From positions 1-62,932 of the forward strand of contig BQJG01000009.1 in assembly GCA_021604585.1 (NCBI GenBank): a stretch of DNA of 62,932 nucleotides. The letters are read 5' to 3'. Source of the stretch: Hyphococcus sp. GTDB taxonomy: Bacteria > Pseudomonadota > Alphaproteobacteria > Caulobacterales > Parvularculaceae. The notes beneath the pieces were generated by a model that saw only the letters and a program-made list of their open reading frames with translations, was not told the DNA's origin and made no database searches. Shown here in pieces: positions 23,903 through 32,699 of this stretch (its first letter is position 1; every line of letters starts with the position of its first letter). The position numbers and the translations under genes were made by a program.

Positions 23903-25431
23903 TGCTCGTTCCTGATGAAGGAACGCACATCTTTGGCCAGCGCTTCAAGAGAAGGCTGGTGGATATACATCATATGGCCAGCTTCATAATAGGTGATGGT
24001 CAAGCGCGAACGGTCAAAGCCAGGCTGCGCGAGCGTCATCTCTGTTCCGAAAAACGGCGTCGCCAGATCGTAATATCCGTTTGCTGACAATATTCGCAAA
24101 TCCTTGTTCTGGCGCATGGCGCGCTCAACCCAGGGCGCGACATTGACATAGGCGTTCTCGCCGCCGCCATCCTCTGCGTCCCAGTTCCATCCGCGCACCC
24201 CGCCTAGCGTGGTGTAAGGGTCTTTAATATCCACTCCGAGATCGCGGCTGAAGTAATCGAGCATCCCCGCCGTGTAAGCCGCATCAATGCCATAGGCCGA
24301 CGGATCATATTCAGGGTTTTCACCAACGCCGTCGACTTCAACACCGGTAAACCGCGAGTCAAGACGCCCCACCGCCATGCCTTCATCGCGCAACAATTCG
24401 CGCATAAACCGGCGCAAGGGGATGCGCATATTCGACCGCCTCACATAGGATTCGGAAAGACCTGTGAATGATGCAAGCCTTGCGGCGACGGCGTCACGCT
24501 CGGCCTGCGGCGCCATCTGACCTTTCAACAACGCGGGCATGTATTCATCGGTTGCGAAGGCGCGCGCCTCGTTCAAAAAGCGCTCAAGGTCGTCGCCCCA
24601 TTGGCTGCGGTCGACTTTTCCATGATACCACGCTGTCGCCGCATAGCCTGGCATTAAGCCAATGTAGCCGACATCATTGCCGGCGTCAGTTGCATCAAGA
24701 CCGAAATTGAGCACCGTCGAAATCAACACAACGCCATTGACAGCGATGTCCGTCCAGCCGCTTTCGAGTGCTTCTAAAAGCGCGGCCGAGCGTGTTGTGC
24801 CGTAGCTTTCGCCGATCAGATATTTCGGCGAATTCCAGCGCTTGTGCTCCACCAGCCAGCGGCGGATGAATTCGCGCACCGAAGCTGCATCCTGTTTAAC
24901 GCCCCAATAATCGTCAGTCTTGCCCTCACCGAGGGTTTTCGACCAACCGGTGCCGACCGGATCGATGAACACCATGTCAGCAACGTCGATGATCGATTCT
25001 GAATTGGCGATAAGGTCGAACGGCGCAGCACCATCATCATCCGGGCTTGCGTCCGGCCCCGAAGGAAGGCGCACGCGCATCGGGCCGAAGACGCCCATAT
25101 GCAGCCAAAGCGATGCTGAGCCGGGACCGCCATTAAAGATAAACGCCACCGGCCGTGTGCGCGGATCAGCGAAACCATCGGCGATGTAGGAGGTTGAAAA
25201 GATCGAGGCAACCGGTTCGCCCTTGTCATTCTCGATATAAGTCTCACCCGCGATCACCTTATAGGCGACGTTTTTTCCGCCAGCCGTGATCCGGCCTTTG
25301 CTTTCAAAGCTGCGCGGCTGGTCCTCTTCAGCGCTGACGGATGCGGGATCTTTCTTGCTTTCGTCCTGAGCCGCAGCGCAGCCAGCAGCAATCAACAAAA
25401 ATCCAATAGCGGCGAGACTTCGAAAAAGCAT
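23899..25431 (-). CDS. S10-family serine carboxypeptidase-like lipoprotein
   Basis: A 510-aa protein with lipobox IAAGC (Cys19) and an alpha/beta-hydrolase domain of peptidase family S10. The nucleophile is the Ser of LIGESYGTTR (about 213), the acid is the Asp of GYYDLATPF (about 450) and the base is the His of EAGHMMYIHQP (about 486). NGGPGSASLWLHMGVFGP is the family oxyanion region. Removes C-terminal residues from peptides in this family. Co-translated with the propeller lipoprotein. Confidence 0.88.
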   Translation of the reverse strand: MLFRSLAAIGFLLIAAGCAAAQDESKKDPASVSAEEDQPRSFESKGRITAGGKNVAYKVIAGETYIENDKGEPVASIFSTSYIADGFADPRTRPVAFIFNGGPGSASLWLHMGVFGPMRVRLPSGPDASPDDDGAAPFDLIANSESIIDVADMVFIDPVGTGWSKTLGEGKTDDYWGVKQDAASVREFIRRWLVEHKRWNSPKYLIGESYGTTRSAALLEALESGWTDIAVNGVVLISTVLNFGLDATDAGNDVGYIGLMPGYAATAWYHGKVDRSQWGDDLERFLNEARAFATDEYMPALLKGQMAPQAERDAVAARLASFTGLSESYVRRSNMRIPLRRFMRELLRDEGMAVGRLDSRFTGVEVDGVGENPEYDPSAYGIDAAYTAGMLDYFSRDLGVDIKDPYTTLGGVRGWNWDAEDGGGENAYVNVAPWVERAMRQNKDLRILSANGYYDLATPFFGTEMTLAQPGFDRSRLTITYYEAGHMMYIHQPSLEALAKDVRSFIRNEQ

Positions 25432-25466
25432 GGCGTTTCCTGTTATTTTGAGTGTTCGCAGGGCAA

Positions 25467-27362
25467 TCAGGCGGCCTGCTTTTGCTTAATCCAGCGATCG
25501 ATTTTCCGCTCCAGCACGGGGAGCGGCATTGCGCCGGTCATCAACACTTCGTCGTGGAATTCGCGAATGTTGAAGTCATCGCCAAGCGCAGCTTCAGCGC
25601 GTTGGCGAAGTTCGTTGATTTTGAGCATGCCCAGCTTGTAAGAGCAGGCTTGGCCCGGCCAGACGGCGTAACGTTCGACCTCGCGCGTCACCTGATCACG
25701 CGTATCGCCGGTGATCCCTTGCATGTAATCAATCGCCTGCTCGCGGGTCCATTGTTTGTGATGCAACCCGGTATCCACGACGAGCCGGGTTGCGCGAAAA
25801 AGCTCCGACTGCAGCCGGGCGAGATCACCAAGCGGGTCATCGGCATACATGCCCATTTCCGCCGCGACCTGTTCGGCGTACAGCGCCCAGCCTTCTGAAA
25901 ATTCCGAATAGCCAAGCATGGTGCGAATGGTCGGCAACCCTGCGCTGCGTTCCAGTGAACGCTGGAAATGATGACCGGGCACCGCTTCGTGATAGGTCAG
26001 CGTCTTCAGCATATGCTTTGGCCAATCCGCTGTATTTTTGAGATTGATCCAGAAAATGCCGGGACGCGAACCGTCAAGCGATGCCGCCGAATAATAGCCG
26101 CCCGGCGAGGAATCCTGTTCGTAAACTGGAATGCGCCGCACTTCGACCGACTGCGCCGGTAAAGTGGCGAACCAGCCGCCGGCACGCGCCATGATCTCGC
26201 TGACCTGACCGTTGAGATCGCCAAGCAGCACGGCGCGGCCATCATCATTGTTCGGATAACGCATGCCCGGGCGCGCGCCAATCGCCGCAAAGCGTTCAGC
26301 AACCGTTCCGCTGGAAAGCCCTTGCGCTTTCAAAATAGCATCCATTTCACCGGTAATGCGTGCGACCTCGGCAAGCCCGAGCTCATGCACCTCGTCGGGC
26401 AGCATGCCGCCAGCGCCGTAAGCAGAGAGGGCATGCGCATAAAATGCAGCGCCTTCATCGCCCAGCCGCCAGATACCTGCATCTGTTCCGGCCTGAGCCT
26501 TGAGGTTCTCCAGAGCGGCGGCAAGCCGGGCATAGGCCGGATAAACACTGGCTTCCACCGTGGCCGCCGCGCGCGCCACAAATTGCGCCCGTTCGTCGGC
26601 GGACAGCCCGTCAACACTCTCCAGCTTGGCGGCGAATGTCGCCGTTAAAGGGTTTTCGGCGGGCGCAGCAGCGGTGAAGCCGGCAATAGAGTTAAGCGCG
26701 CCGTTAATGGCGAATGATGGCGGCGTCACCAGCTGCGCGCCATCGCCGCTTATGGTCTCCACCGTTTCATCGAATACCCGGCTAAACTCAGCAAGGCGGG
26801 CAAGATAATTCTCCGCATCCTGACGGCTTTCAATCCGGTGTTGGGTCAGCATCAGGCGCGGAAGATAGAGATGCGGGCCTGACAATTGTGTGACAAGATA
26901 AGGGCCCGCCGAAGCGAAGGGCGTCGCCCCGCCGAAAGCAAATTGATTGCGGCGCGCGCCTGTCTGATAAGCGTCGCGTAGCACGTCATAAGTGACGAGC
27001 GCTTGCCCGGAGAGCGCGCTGCGGTCGATGCTGCGAATCTCCTGCAGGAAACTTTCGTTCATCGCGCGCGCTTCTTCAAAATCGGCGAAACCATATCCAC
27101 CAAGCTTGGCGCGAAACCCCTCGCCCGCCAAATCTTCGCCAACGCCAAGCTGCGTCGCGGTTTCAGGCGATGCTTGCAGCACCGCTATGACATGGCGCCT
27201 GGCCATCGCTTCGAGCTGTTCATTTGCGGTGAGCATCGGCTCTTCGATAATGGTGGCGGGCGCCGGCGCTTTGGTTTCCGCCTTGCGGTTGCCGCAGGCG
27301 CCTAGCGCAGTCAGCGCCATCAACCCCGCCGCCGCCAATTTTGCATTTTTGAGATTGTTCAT
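25467..27362 (-). CDS. DUF885 family lipoprotein, second copy
   Basis: A 631-aa protein with lipobox LGAC (Cys23) and the DUF885 motif HEAVPGHHFQRSL, followed by FSEGWALYAEQ. It is a diverged paralogue of the gene at 12-1862; the order of blocks is the same throughout. The ATG at 27362 lies after GGAGGGG. It ends 35 bases before the S10 carboxypeptidase gene, so these genes may form one peptide-scavenging transcription unit. Confidence 0.87.
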   Translation of the reverse strand: MNNLKNAKLAAAGLMALTALGACGNRKAETKAPAPATIIEEPMLTANEQLEAMARRHVIAVLQASPETATQLGVGEDLAGEGFRAKLGGYGFADFEEARAMNESFLQEIRSIDRSALSGQALVTYDVLRDAYQTGARRNQFAFGGATPFASAGPYLVTQLSGPHLYLPRLMLTQHRIESRQDAENYLARLAEFSRVFDETVETISGDGAQLVTPPSFAINGALNSIAGFTAAAPAENPLTATFAAKLESVDGLSADERAQFVARAAATVEASVYPAYARLAAALENLKAQAGTDAGIWRLGDEGAAFYAHALSAYGAGGMLPDEVHELGLAEVARITGEMDAILKAQGLSSGTVAERFAAIGARPGMRYPNNDDGRAVLLGDLNGQVSEIMARAGGWFATLPAQSVEVRRIPVYEQDSSPGGYYSAASLDGSRPGIFWINLKNTADWPKHMLKTLTYHEAVPGHHFQRSLERSAGLPTIRTMLGYSEFSEGWALYAEQVAAEMGMYADDPLGDLARLQSELFRATRLVVDTGLHHKQWTREQAIDYMQGITGDTRDQVTREVERYAVWPGQACSYKLGMLKINELRQRAEAALGDDFNIREFHDEVLMTGAMPLPVLERKIDRWIKQKQAA

Positions 27363-27464
27363 GCGCCGGTTCCCCTCCGAAATTTGCCGCCCGCGATCGA
27401 CAGCGCCAAATAGCTTAGCGCTCATCGCTGAGTCGCCAAAGCATTGTCTCGCCCCGCGCTGGCG

Positions 27465-27503
27465 GAAAAAGAAAAAGCGGCGCCTGTTTGCCACAGGCGC
27501 CGC
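27465..27503 (-). terminator. Intrinsic terminator after pnp
   Basis: An 11-bp perfect stem, GCGGCGCCTGT (27477-27487) with ACAGGCGCCGC (27493-27503), and a five-base loop. On the minus strand it is followed by TTTTTCTTTTT. It lies 31 bases after the pnp stop. Confidence 0.9.
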
Positions 27504-27533
27504 CTCTCATTATTTCTCAATGTTATCAAAGGC

Positions 27534-29648
27534 CTAGTCGCGCTCGATCTCCTTGCCCGTTTCCTGATCCACGACTTTCATGGACAGGCGGACTTTGCCG
27601 CGATCGTCAAAACCAAGGAGTTTCACGAACACTTCGTCGCCTTCCTTGACGACATCCGTCGTATTTTCCGGTCGGCCATCGGAAAGCTGCGAGATATGCA
27701 CGAGGCCGTCACGAGCACCGAAGAAGTTCACAAAGGCGCCGAAATCCATGGTCTTGACTACTTTGCCTTTGTAGATTTCGCCGACTTCCGGCTCGGCGAC
27801 GATGGAGTGAATCCATTTATACGCCGCTTCGATCTTTTCTTTGTCACTTGAAGCGATCTTGATCAGCCCTTCATCGTCGATATTGATTTTGGCGCCCGTC
27901 TCTTCGACGATTTGACGGATGATCTTGCCGCCCGAACCGATAACATCGCGAATTTTGTCTTTCGCGATCTGCATCGTCTCAATGCGCGGCGCATAATCGC
28001 CAAGATCGGCGCGCGAGGTTTCGAGCGCCTTGCTCATCTCGCCGAGAATATGCATCCGGCCGTCTTTAGCCTGGCCGAGCGCAACCTCCATGATCTCTTC
28101 GGTGATGCCGGCGATCTTGATGTCCATCTGCAGTGACGTGACGCCTTGATCCGTACCGGCAACTTTGAAATCCATATCGCCAAGGTGGTCCTCGTCGCCG
28201 AGAATATCGGAAAGAACCGCAAAGCGTTCACCCTCAAGGATGAGGCCCATAGCAATACCCGCCACCGGACGCTTGATCGGCACGCCGCCATCCATCATCG
28301 CCAGCGAGCCGCCGCAGACCGTCGCCATGGACGAGGAGCCATTGGATTCGGTGATCTCCGACACGAGACGAATGACGTAAGGAAACTCTTCTTGCGAAGG
28401 AATAACCGCTTTCAATGCGCGCCAAGCGAGCTTGCCGTGGCCGATTTCGCGGCGGCCGGTAAAGCCCATGCGGCCCACTTCGCCAACCGAATAAGGCGGG
28501 AAGTTATAATGCAGCAGGAACTGTTCCTTGTAGGTGCCGGCCAGCGCGTCGATGAATTGCTCATCTTCGCCCGTTCCGAGCGTTGCAACCACCAGCGCCT
28601 GCGTCTCACCGCGGGTAAACAGCGACGATCCGTGCGTGCGCGGCAAGATGCCGGCTTCGGCCACAATAGGACGCACCGTTTTGGTGTCGCGGCCATCAAT
28701 ACGGCTGCCGGTGTCGAGAATGCCGTTGCGGACGATGTCAGCCTCGATGGACTTGAACAATCCGCCGACAACCGCTTTCGACAACGCGTTTTCGTCTTCT
28801 TCGTCGCAGAATGCTTCAAAGGCTTTGTCTTTCGCGGCGTTCAGTTTCTCAACGCGGGTCTGTTTGATGCGCTCGCCATAAGCGGCCTTCACATCGGCCT
28901 CGACCAATGCACGGACCTTGCCTTCGTGCTCGGAGTAATCCGGCGCGCTGAAATCCCACGGATCCTTGGCGCAGTCTTCGGCAAAGTCGATGATCAGGCT
29001 GATCGCATCTTTCGCCGCCTTATGGCCGAAGGCGACCGAGCCGAGCATAACCTCTTCGGACAGCTCCTTGGCTTCGGATTCGACCATCATCACCGCGTCG
29101 GACGTGCCGGCCATGACCAGATCGAGTTGCGTTTCCGGCATCTGATCGATGGTCGGATTCAATACGTATTCGCCATTGATATAGCCGACGCGGGCCGCAC
29201 CGATCGGCCCCATGAACGGCACGCCTGATACGGTCAGCGCAGCCGACACGGCGATCATCGCGACCACATCCGGATCGTTTTCGAGGTCGTGGCTCAACAC
29301 TTGTGCGACGACCAGCACTTCGTTCTTGAACCCTTTGGCGAACAACGGACGGACCGGACGGTCGATCAGACGCGAAGTCAACGTTTCTTTCTCGGTCGGC
29401 CGCGCTTCACGTTTGAAGTAGCCGCCGGGGACGCGTCCAGCTGCGTAATAGCGTTCTTGATAGTGGACCGTCAGCGGAAAGAAATCGAAATTCGGATTGG
29501 GCGCCTTGGCGGCGGTGACAGCAGCGAGCACAGTCGTGTCGCCATAGGTGGCGAGCACTGCGCCATCGGCCTGACGCGCAATGCGTCCAGTTTCGAGGGT
29601 CAGCGTGCGGCCGCCCCATTCAATTGATTTTTTCGTGATTTTAAACAT
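27534..29648 (-). CDS. pnp: Polynucleotide phosphorylase
   Basis: A 704-aa 3'-5' exoribonuclease that degrades RNA phosphorolytically and is a core of the degradosome. Two RNase PH-like domains (about 10-230 and 310-540), a KH domain (about 553-610, IRDVIGSGGKIIRQI) and an S1 domain (about 620-690) are in the usual order. The gene is separated from rpsO by an SDR gene and by a terminator, so it must have its own promoter in 29649-29719. Confidence 0.97.
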   Translation of the reverse strand: MFKITKKSIEWGGRTLTLETGRIARQADGAVLATYGDTTVLAAVTAAKAPNPNFDFFPLTVHYQERYYAAGRVPGGYFKREARPTEKETLTSRLIDRPVRPLFAKGFKNEVLVVAQVLSHDLENDPDVVAMIAVSAALTVSGVPFMGPIGAARVGYINGEYVLNPTIDQMPETQLDLVMAGTSDAVMMVESEAKELSEEVMLGSVAFGHKAAKDAISLIIDFAEDCAKDPWDFSAPDYSEHEGKVRALVEADVKAAYGERIKQTRVEKLNAAKDKAFEAFCDEEDENALSKAVVGGLFKSIEADIVRNGILDTGSRIDGRDTKTVRPIVAEAGILPRTHGSSLFTRGETQALVVATLGTGEDEQFIDALAGTYKEQFLLHYNFPPYSVGEVGRMGFTGRREIGHGKLAWRALKAVIPSQEEFPYVIRLVSEITESNGSSSMATVCGGSLAMMDGGVPIKRPVAGIAMGLILEGERFAVLSDILGDEDHLGDMDFKVAGTDQGVTSLQMDIKIAGITEEIMEVALGQAKDGRMHILGEMSKALETSRADLGDYAPRIETMQIAKDKIRDVIGSGGKIIRQIVEETGAKINIDDEGLIKIASSDKEKIEAAYKWIHSIVAEPEVGEIYKGKVVKTMDFGAFVNFFGARDGLVHISQLSDGRPENTTDVVKEGDEVFVKLLGFDDRGKVRLSMKVVDQETGKEIERD

Positions 29649-29719
29649 GTTTTCTCTTCTCTTCTTCGTAATGCGCCGTACGCGGATCGTATCGGCGCGC
29701 GGGGTATGTAACGTCGATG

Positions 29720-29747
29720 CAAAAACGCCGCCCTATTGAGGCGGCGC
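29720..29747 (-). terminator. Intrinsic terminator after the SDR gene
   Basis: A 7-bp stem CGCCGCC/GGCGGCG (29726-29732 with 29740-29746) followed on the minus strand by TTTTT. It starts a few bases after the SDR stop and uncouples pnp from rpsO. Confidence 0.85.
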
Positions 29748-29752
29748 TGAGA

Positions 29753-30514
29753 TCATCTCGGCTGCATTCTGATGGCTCCGTCGAGCCTGATTGTTTCTCC
29801 GTTCATCATCGTATTGCGGCAAATCTCCACCGCAAGCGATGCATATTCTTCGGGTTTGCCGAGGCGCTTCGGGAACGGCACCATTGCTGCGAGCGCGTCC
29901 TGAACCTTCTGGTCCATGCCCGCCATCATCGGCGTCCAGAAAATGCCTGGGGCGATTGTATTCACGCGAATGCCGATATTCATCAGGTCGCGCGCAATCG
30001 GCAAGGTCATGCCGACAACACCGGCCTTCGAGGCGCCATAGGCGGCTTGGCCGATTTGGCCGTCATAAGCGGCGACCGATGCTGTATTGATGATCACGCC
30101 GCGCTCGCCATCGGCTTGGCTGTCATTCTTTTCCATCTCGGCGCAGACAAGGCGAATGCAGTTGAACGTACCGACGAGATTCACGTCGATGACTTTCTTA
30201 AAGCTCTCAAGCCTATGCGATCCATTTTTGCCGATGGTCTTTTCGCCAATCGCAATTCCCGCGCAATTGACGAGGATCGACGGCGTTCCATGCGCCGCGA
30301 CGGACTTTGCCAGCGATGCAGCCACGCTCGCTTCATCGGAGACGTTGGTTTTGCAAAAAACGCCGCCCAATTCCTTGGCCAGCTTTTCGCCGCTTTCCTC
30401 GTTCAGATCCCAAAGCGCAACTTTAACGCCTTCGCTGTGAAGCGCCTGCGCAGTCGCCGCGCCAAGACCTGATGCGCCGCCAGTGATGATGGCTGAAGTG
30501 CCCGAAAGTTTCAT
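29753..30514 (-). CDS. Short-chain dehydrogenase, HSD17B10-like 3-hydroxyacyl-CoA dehydrogenase
   Basis: A 253-aa NAD-dependent reductase. The GGASGLGAAT cofactor motif lies at 12-21, NCAG near 87 and the catalytic Ser-Tyr-Lys as SVAAYDGQIGQAAYGASK. The insertion and the C-terminal NGETIRLDGAIRM are like type II 3-hydroxyacyl-CoA dehydrogenases (HSD17B10), which act in fatty-acid or isoleucine breakdown. It sits between rpsO and pnp, which are normally adjacent. Its AGGAGG ribosome-binding site abuts an alternative RNA hairpin. Confidence 0.88.
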   Translation of the reverse strand: MKLSGTSAIITGGASGLGAATAQALHSEGVKVALWDLNEESGEKLAKELGGVFCKTNVSDEASVAASLAKSVAAHGTPSILVNCAGIAIGEKTIGKNGSHRLESFKKVIDVNLVGTFNCIRLVCAEMEKNDSQADGERGVIINTASVAAYDGQIGQAAYGASKAGVVGMTLPIARDLMNIGIRVNTIAPGIFWTPMMAGMDQKVQDALAAMVPFPKRLGKPEEYASLAVEICRNTMMNGETIRLDGAIRMQPR

Positions 30515-30521
30515 AAGCGCG

Positions 30522-30580
30522 CCTCCTGAGCGGCGTTTATTCGTATTCGCCGCTCATTCATGCGAACAACATGAGCGGCG
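30522..30580 (-). promoter_or_regulatory. Three-arm alternative hairpin between rpsO and the SDR gene
   Basis: In the minus-strand RNA, arm A CGCCGCTCAT (30580-30571), arm B ATGAGCGGCG (30557-30548) and arm C CGCCGCTCA (30535-30527) follow one another. B can pair with A (10 bp) or with C (9 bp), but not both. C runs into the SDR ribosome-binding site AGGAGG (30527-30522). No T-run follows A:B. It may act as a translation switch or a 3'-end stabiliser for rpsO. Confidence 0.55.
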
Positions 30581-30594
30581 CCAAACTCAACCGC

Positions 30595-30864
30595 CTAGCG
30601 GCGCAGGCCGAGTTCTTCGATGAGCTTCTTATAACGATCTTCGTCGCCACGCTTTACGTAATCGAGCAAGCGGCGGCGCTGGGATACCATTTTCAGGAGA
30701 CCGCGACGCGAGTGATTGTCTTTTTTGTGCTCTTTGAAATGCTCTGTGAGGTTCGCGATGCGCTCGGACAGGATCGCAACCTGAACTTCGGGCGAGCCCG
30801 TGTCATCTGACTTAAGCGCGAATTTTTTGATGAGTTCGGCCTTACGGCCAGCCGTAATCGACAT
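30595..30864 (-). CDS. rpsO: Ribosomal protein uS15
   Basis: An 89-aa 30S subunit protein that binds 16S rRNA helix 22. The conserved GSPEVQVAIL, HKKDNHSRRGLLKMVSQRRRLLDYV core is complete. The ATG at 30864 is preceded by GGAG. It is separated from truB, its usual upstream partner, by two genes, one of them on the opposite strand. Confidence 0.97.
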   Translation of the reverse strand: MSITAGRKAELIKKFALKSDDTGSPEVQVAILSERIANLTEHFKEHKKDNHSRRGLLKMVSQRRRLLDYVKRGDEDRYKKLIEELGLRR

Positions 30865-31066
30865 GTGGTTCTGCTCCGCGGCGCCGGGAAAATGCCGGCC
30901 CCGCCGGGACGCCGTCCAGCAGGGTCGTAGATTTGGGCGGCTTATGGGGGAAAAGGGCACAGGATGCAAGGGTGGCCCGCCTCAGCTTGCCGCGTTGCAG
31001 CTTGTTCTTCCGGCCCCCCGATGGCATAGCCGTTTATTGCAAAAACCCAAGCCATTGAGGCCATTC

Positions 31067-31942
31067 ATGCGTCTTTTCTCTATTGCCGTCCTGTCATTCG
31101 CAGCCGCCTGCTCGCCACCACAGGAAGACCGGACCATCGGACCGGAAGACGTCGCCTGGTCAAGCGCAACATACCTGACGCAACTTTGGCTAGCCGAGGG
31201 TCTTTCCGACCCGGAAGGCGTCGCCGCCGCGCCGCAAGGCGGATATTTCATCTCAAACGTGGCGGGCGAGGCTGCGGAAAAAGATGGTCAGGGCTGGGTG
31301 AGCGTCCTGTCGGTCGACGGGCAAATCATTACCGACCGTTTTGTCGAGGGGCTGGATGCGCCGAAGGGCATGGCGGTGCTGGATGGCGTGCTCCACGTCG
31401 CCGACATTGATCAGGTTCGCCGCTATGACGCCATAACCGGAGAGGATCAGGGCGCAATCCCGATCGGCGGGGCAAAATTCCTGAATGATGCAACGGTCTG
31501 GCATGACGCTGTCTTTGTCTCGGACTCGGCCACGTCGACGATCCACAAAATTGAGGGCGACGCAGCGACGGTCTGGATCGAAGGAGACGCGTTCTCAGGC
31601 GTCAATGGTCTGCTCGGAACCGGCGAGACCATGCTCGTCACAACCATGGACTCCGGCTCACTACTGTCGGTCACCAAGGAAGGCGAGCTCACCGAAATCG
31701 CAAAAGGCATGAAGAACGCCGATGGCGTCGGCGTGGTTCCGGATGGCGGCGGTTGGCTGGTGTCGTCCTGGCCCGGCGCAGTTTTTCATGTCTCGCCCGG
31801 CGGAAGCTGGTTTGAAATGATCAACACGCGCGAAGAAGGAATTTTGCAGAACGATCTGACCATGTTTGGCGACATAGTGATCATTCCGAACTGGGAACCC
31901 GGCACGGTCACCGCCCTGAAAATCGTCCATTCGGTCAATTAG
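31067..31942 (+). CDS. SMP-30/gluconolactonase-like lipoprotein
   Basis: A 291-aa lipoprotein (lipobox FAAAC, Cys15) with a six-bladed propeller of the SMP-30/strictosidine synthase type: LSDPEGVAAAPQGGYFISN, DAPKGMAVLDGVLHVADID, LNDATVWHDAVFVSDS. This fold hosts lactonases and related hydrolases that bind a divalent metal. GAGG precedes the ATG at 31067. It is oriented against the cluster and its stop overlaps that of the YbjN-like gene. Confidence 0.8.
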   Translation: MRLFSIAVLSFAAACSPPQEDRTIGPEDVAWSSATYLTQLWLAEGLSDPEGVAAAPQGGYFISNVAGEAAEKDGQGWVSVLSVDGQIITDRFVEGLDAPKGMAVLDGVLHVADIDQVRRYDAITGEDQGAIPIGGAKFLNDATVWHDAVFVSDSATSTIHKIEGDAATVWIEGDAFSGVNGLLGTGETMLVTTMDSGSLLSVTKEGELTEIAKGMKNADGVGVVPDGGGWLVSSWPGAVFHVSPGGSWFEMINTREEGILQNDLTMFGDIVIIPNWEPGTVTALKIVHSVN

Positions 31943-32604
31943 TTCCGAATCTTGATCCTTTCGCCGCCCAGCGCCAGCGCGGCACGCTCTGTGCCCGCAG
32001 TTGAAGCGCCAAAGGCGTTCATCCGCGCCGAAGCGGCCGGAATGGTGCCGGGTTTGGGTCCGAGCCCCTGTGGACTTTCGTAAGAAACACTCGTCGCGGC
32101 GCTTTCTTCCGCCTCGCCGAGCAACGCCGCCGCGTCGAACATGAAATTGCCGAGATAGGTGGTGAAATTCTCCGGTGTGACGCCGCCAGTCAACAACAAC
32201 TTGACGCCGAGCAAACCGCGCCCATCCGGCATGATCATCAGCGTAGAGACGTTTGAAACGCTGAAGTTGAATCCATTCACCGCCTCAAAGGTGAAGCCGC
32301 TTCCTTCAAAAATTGCATAAGGCTTTACGATAGAGCACGGCGCGGTGGCGGCCTGGCTGGCGCAGTTGGAGAGCGCCACATACATAACAAAGCCGTCTTC
32401 AGAAACGAGTTGAACAAGCTGATCGCCGCCGCTCGCGCCAACCACGCTGCCGGTCATCTCAACTTCCGAAAAAATTGACACGATGCCGTTTGCGGAAACA
32501 GCATCCATCACCTTCGGTGAAACCAAACTGTTTTGAGCAGCAGCTGGCCCCATCCCGACTGCCATGGCAAGTCCAAACATGATTAAGGCGAATTTCGATC
32601 GCAT
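31939..32604 (-). CDS. Secreted YbjN-domain-like protein
   Basis: A 221-aa exported protein with a signal peptide (cleavage near AAAQ, residue 24). The mature part resembles the YbjN/sensory-transduction-regulator fold: a VALSNC...PCSIVKPYAIF block with two cysteines and a later LLLTGGVTPENFTTYLGNFMFD block. The C-terminal 60 residues are low-complexity (Ala/Ser/Gly). Function unknown. It is convergent with, and overlaps by four bases, the gluconolactonase-like gene. Confidence 0.65.
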   Translation of the reverse strand: MRSKFALIMFGLAMAVGMGPAAAQNSLVSPKVMDAVSANGIVSIFSEVEMTGSVVGASGGDQLVQLVSEDGFVMYVALSNCASQAATAPCSIVKPYAIFEGSGFTFEAVNGFNFSVSNVSTLMIMPDGRGLLGVKLLLTGGVTPENFTTYLGNFMFDAAALLGEAEESAATSVSYESPQGLGPKPGTIPAASARMNAFGASTAGTERAALALGGERIKIRN

Positions 32605-32699
32605 TGATTATCCTTCCATTTCCCCTCGCCCTGCAGGCTATAGGAGAAACTCCGGGCTGTCTTGCTTAACTGCACCGCGAAATTCGATGGATTCAGGCG

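Noticed and set aside
28146..29228. A 360-aa plus-strand frame opposite pnp
   Set aside because: pnp is certain on the minus strand; the antisense frame shows no domain and an Arg/His/Phe bias typical of shadow frames.
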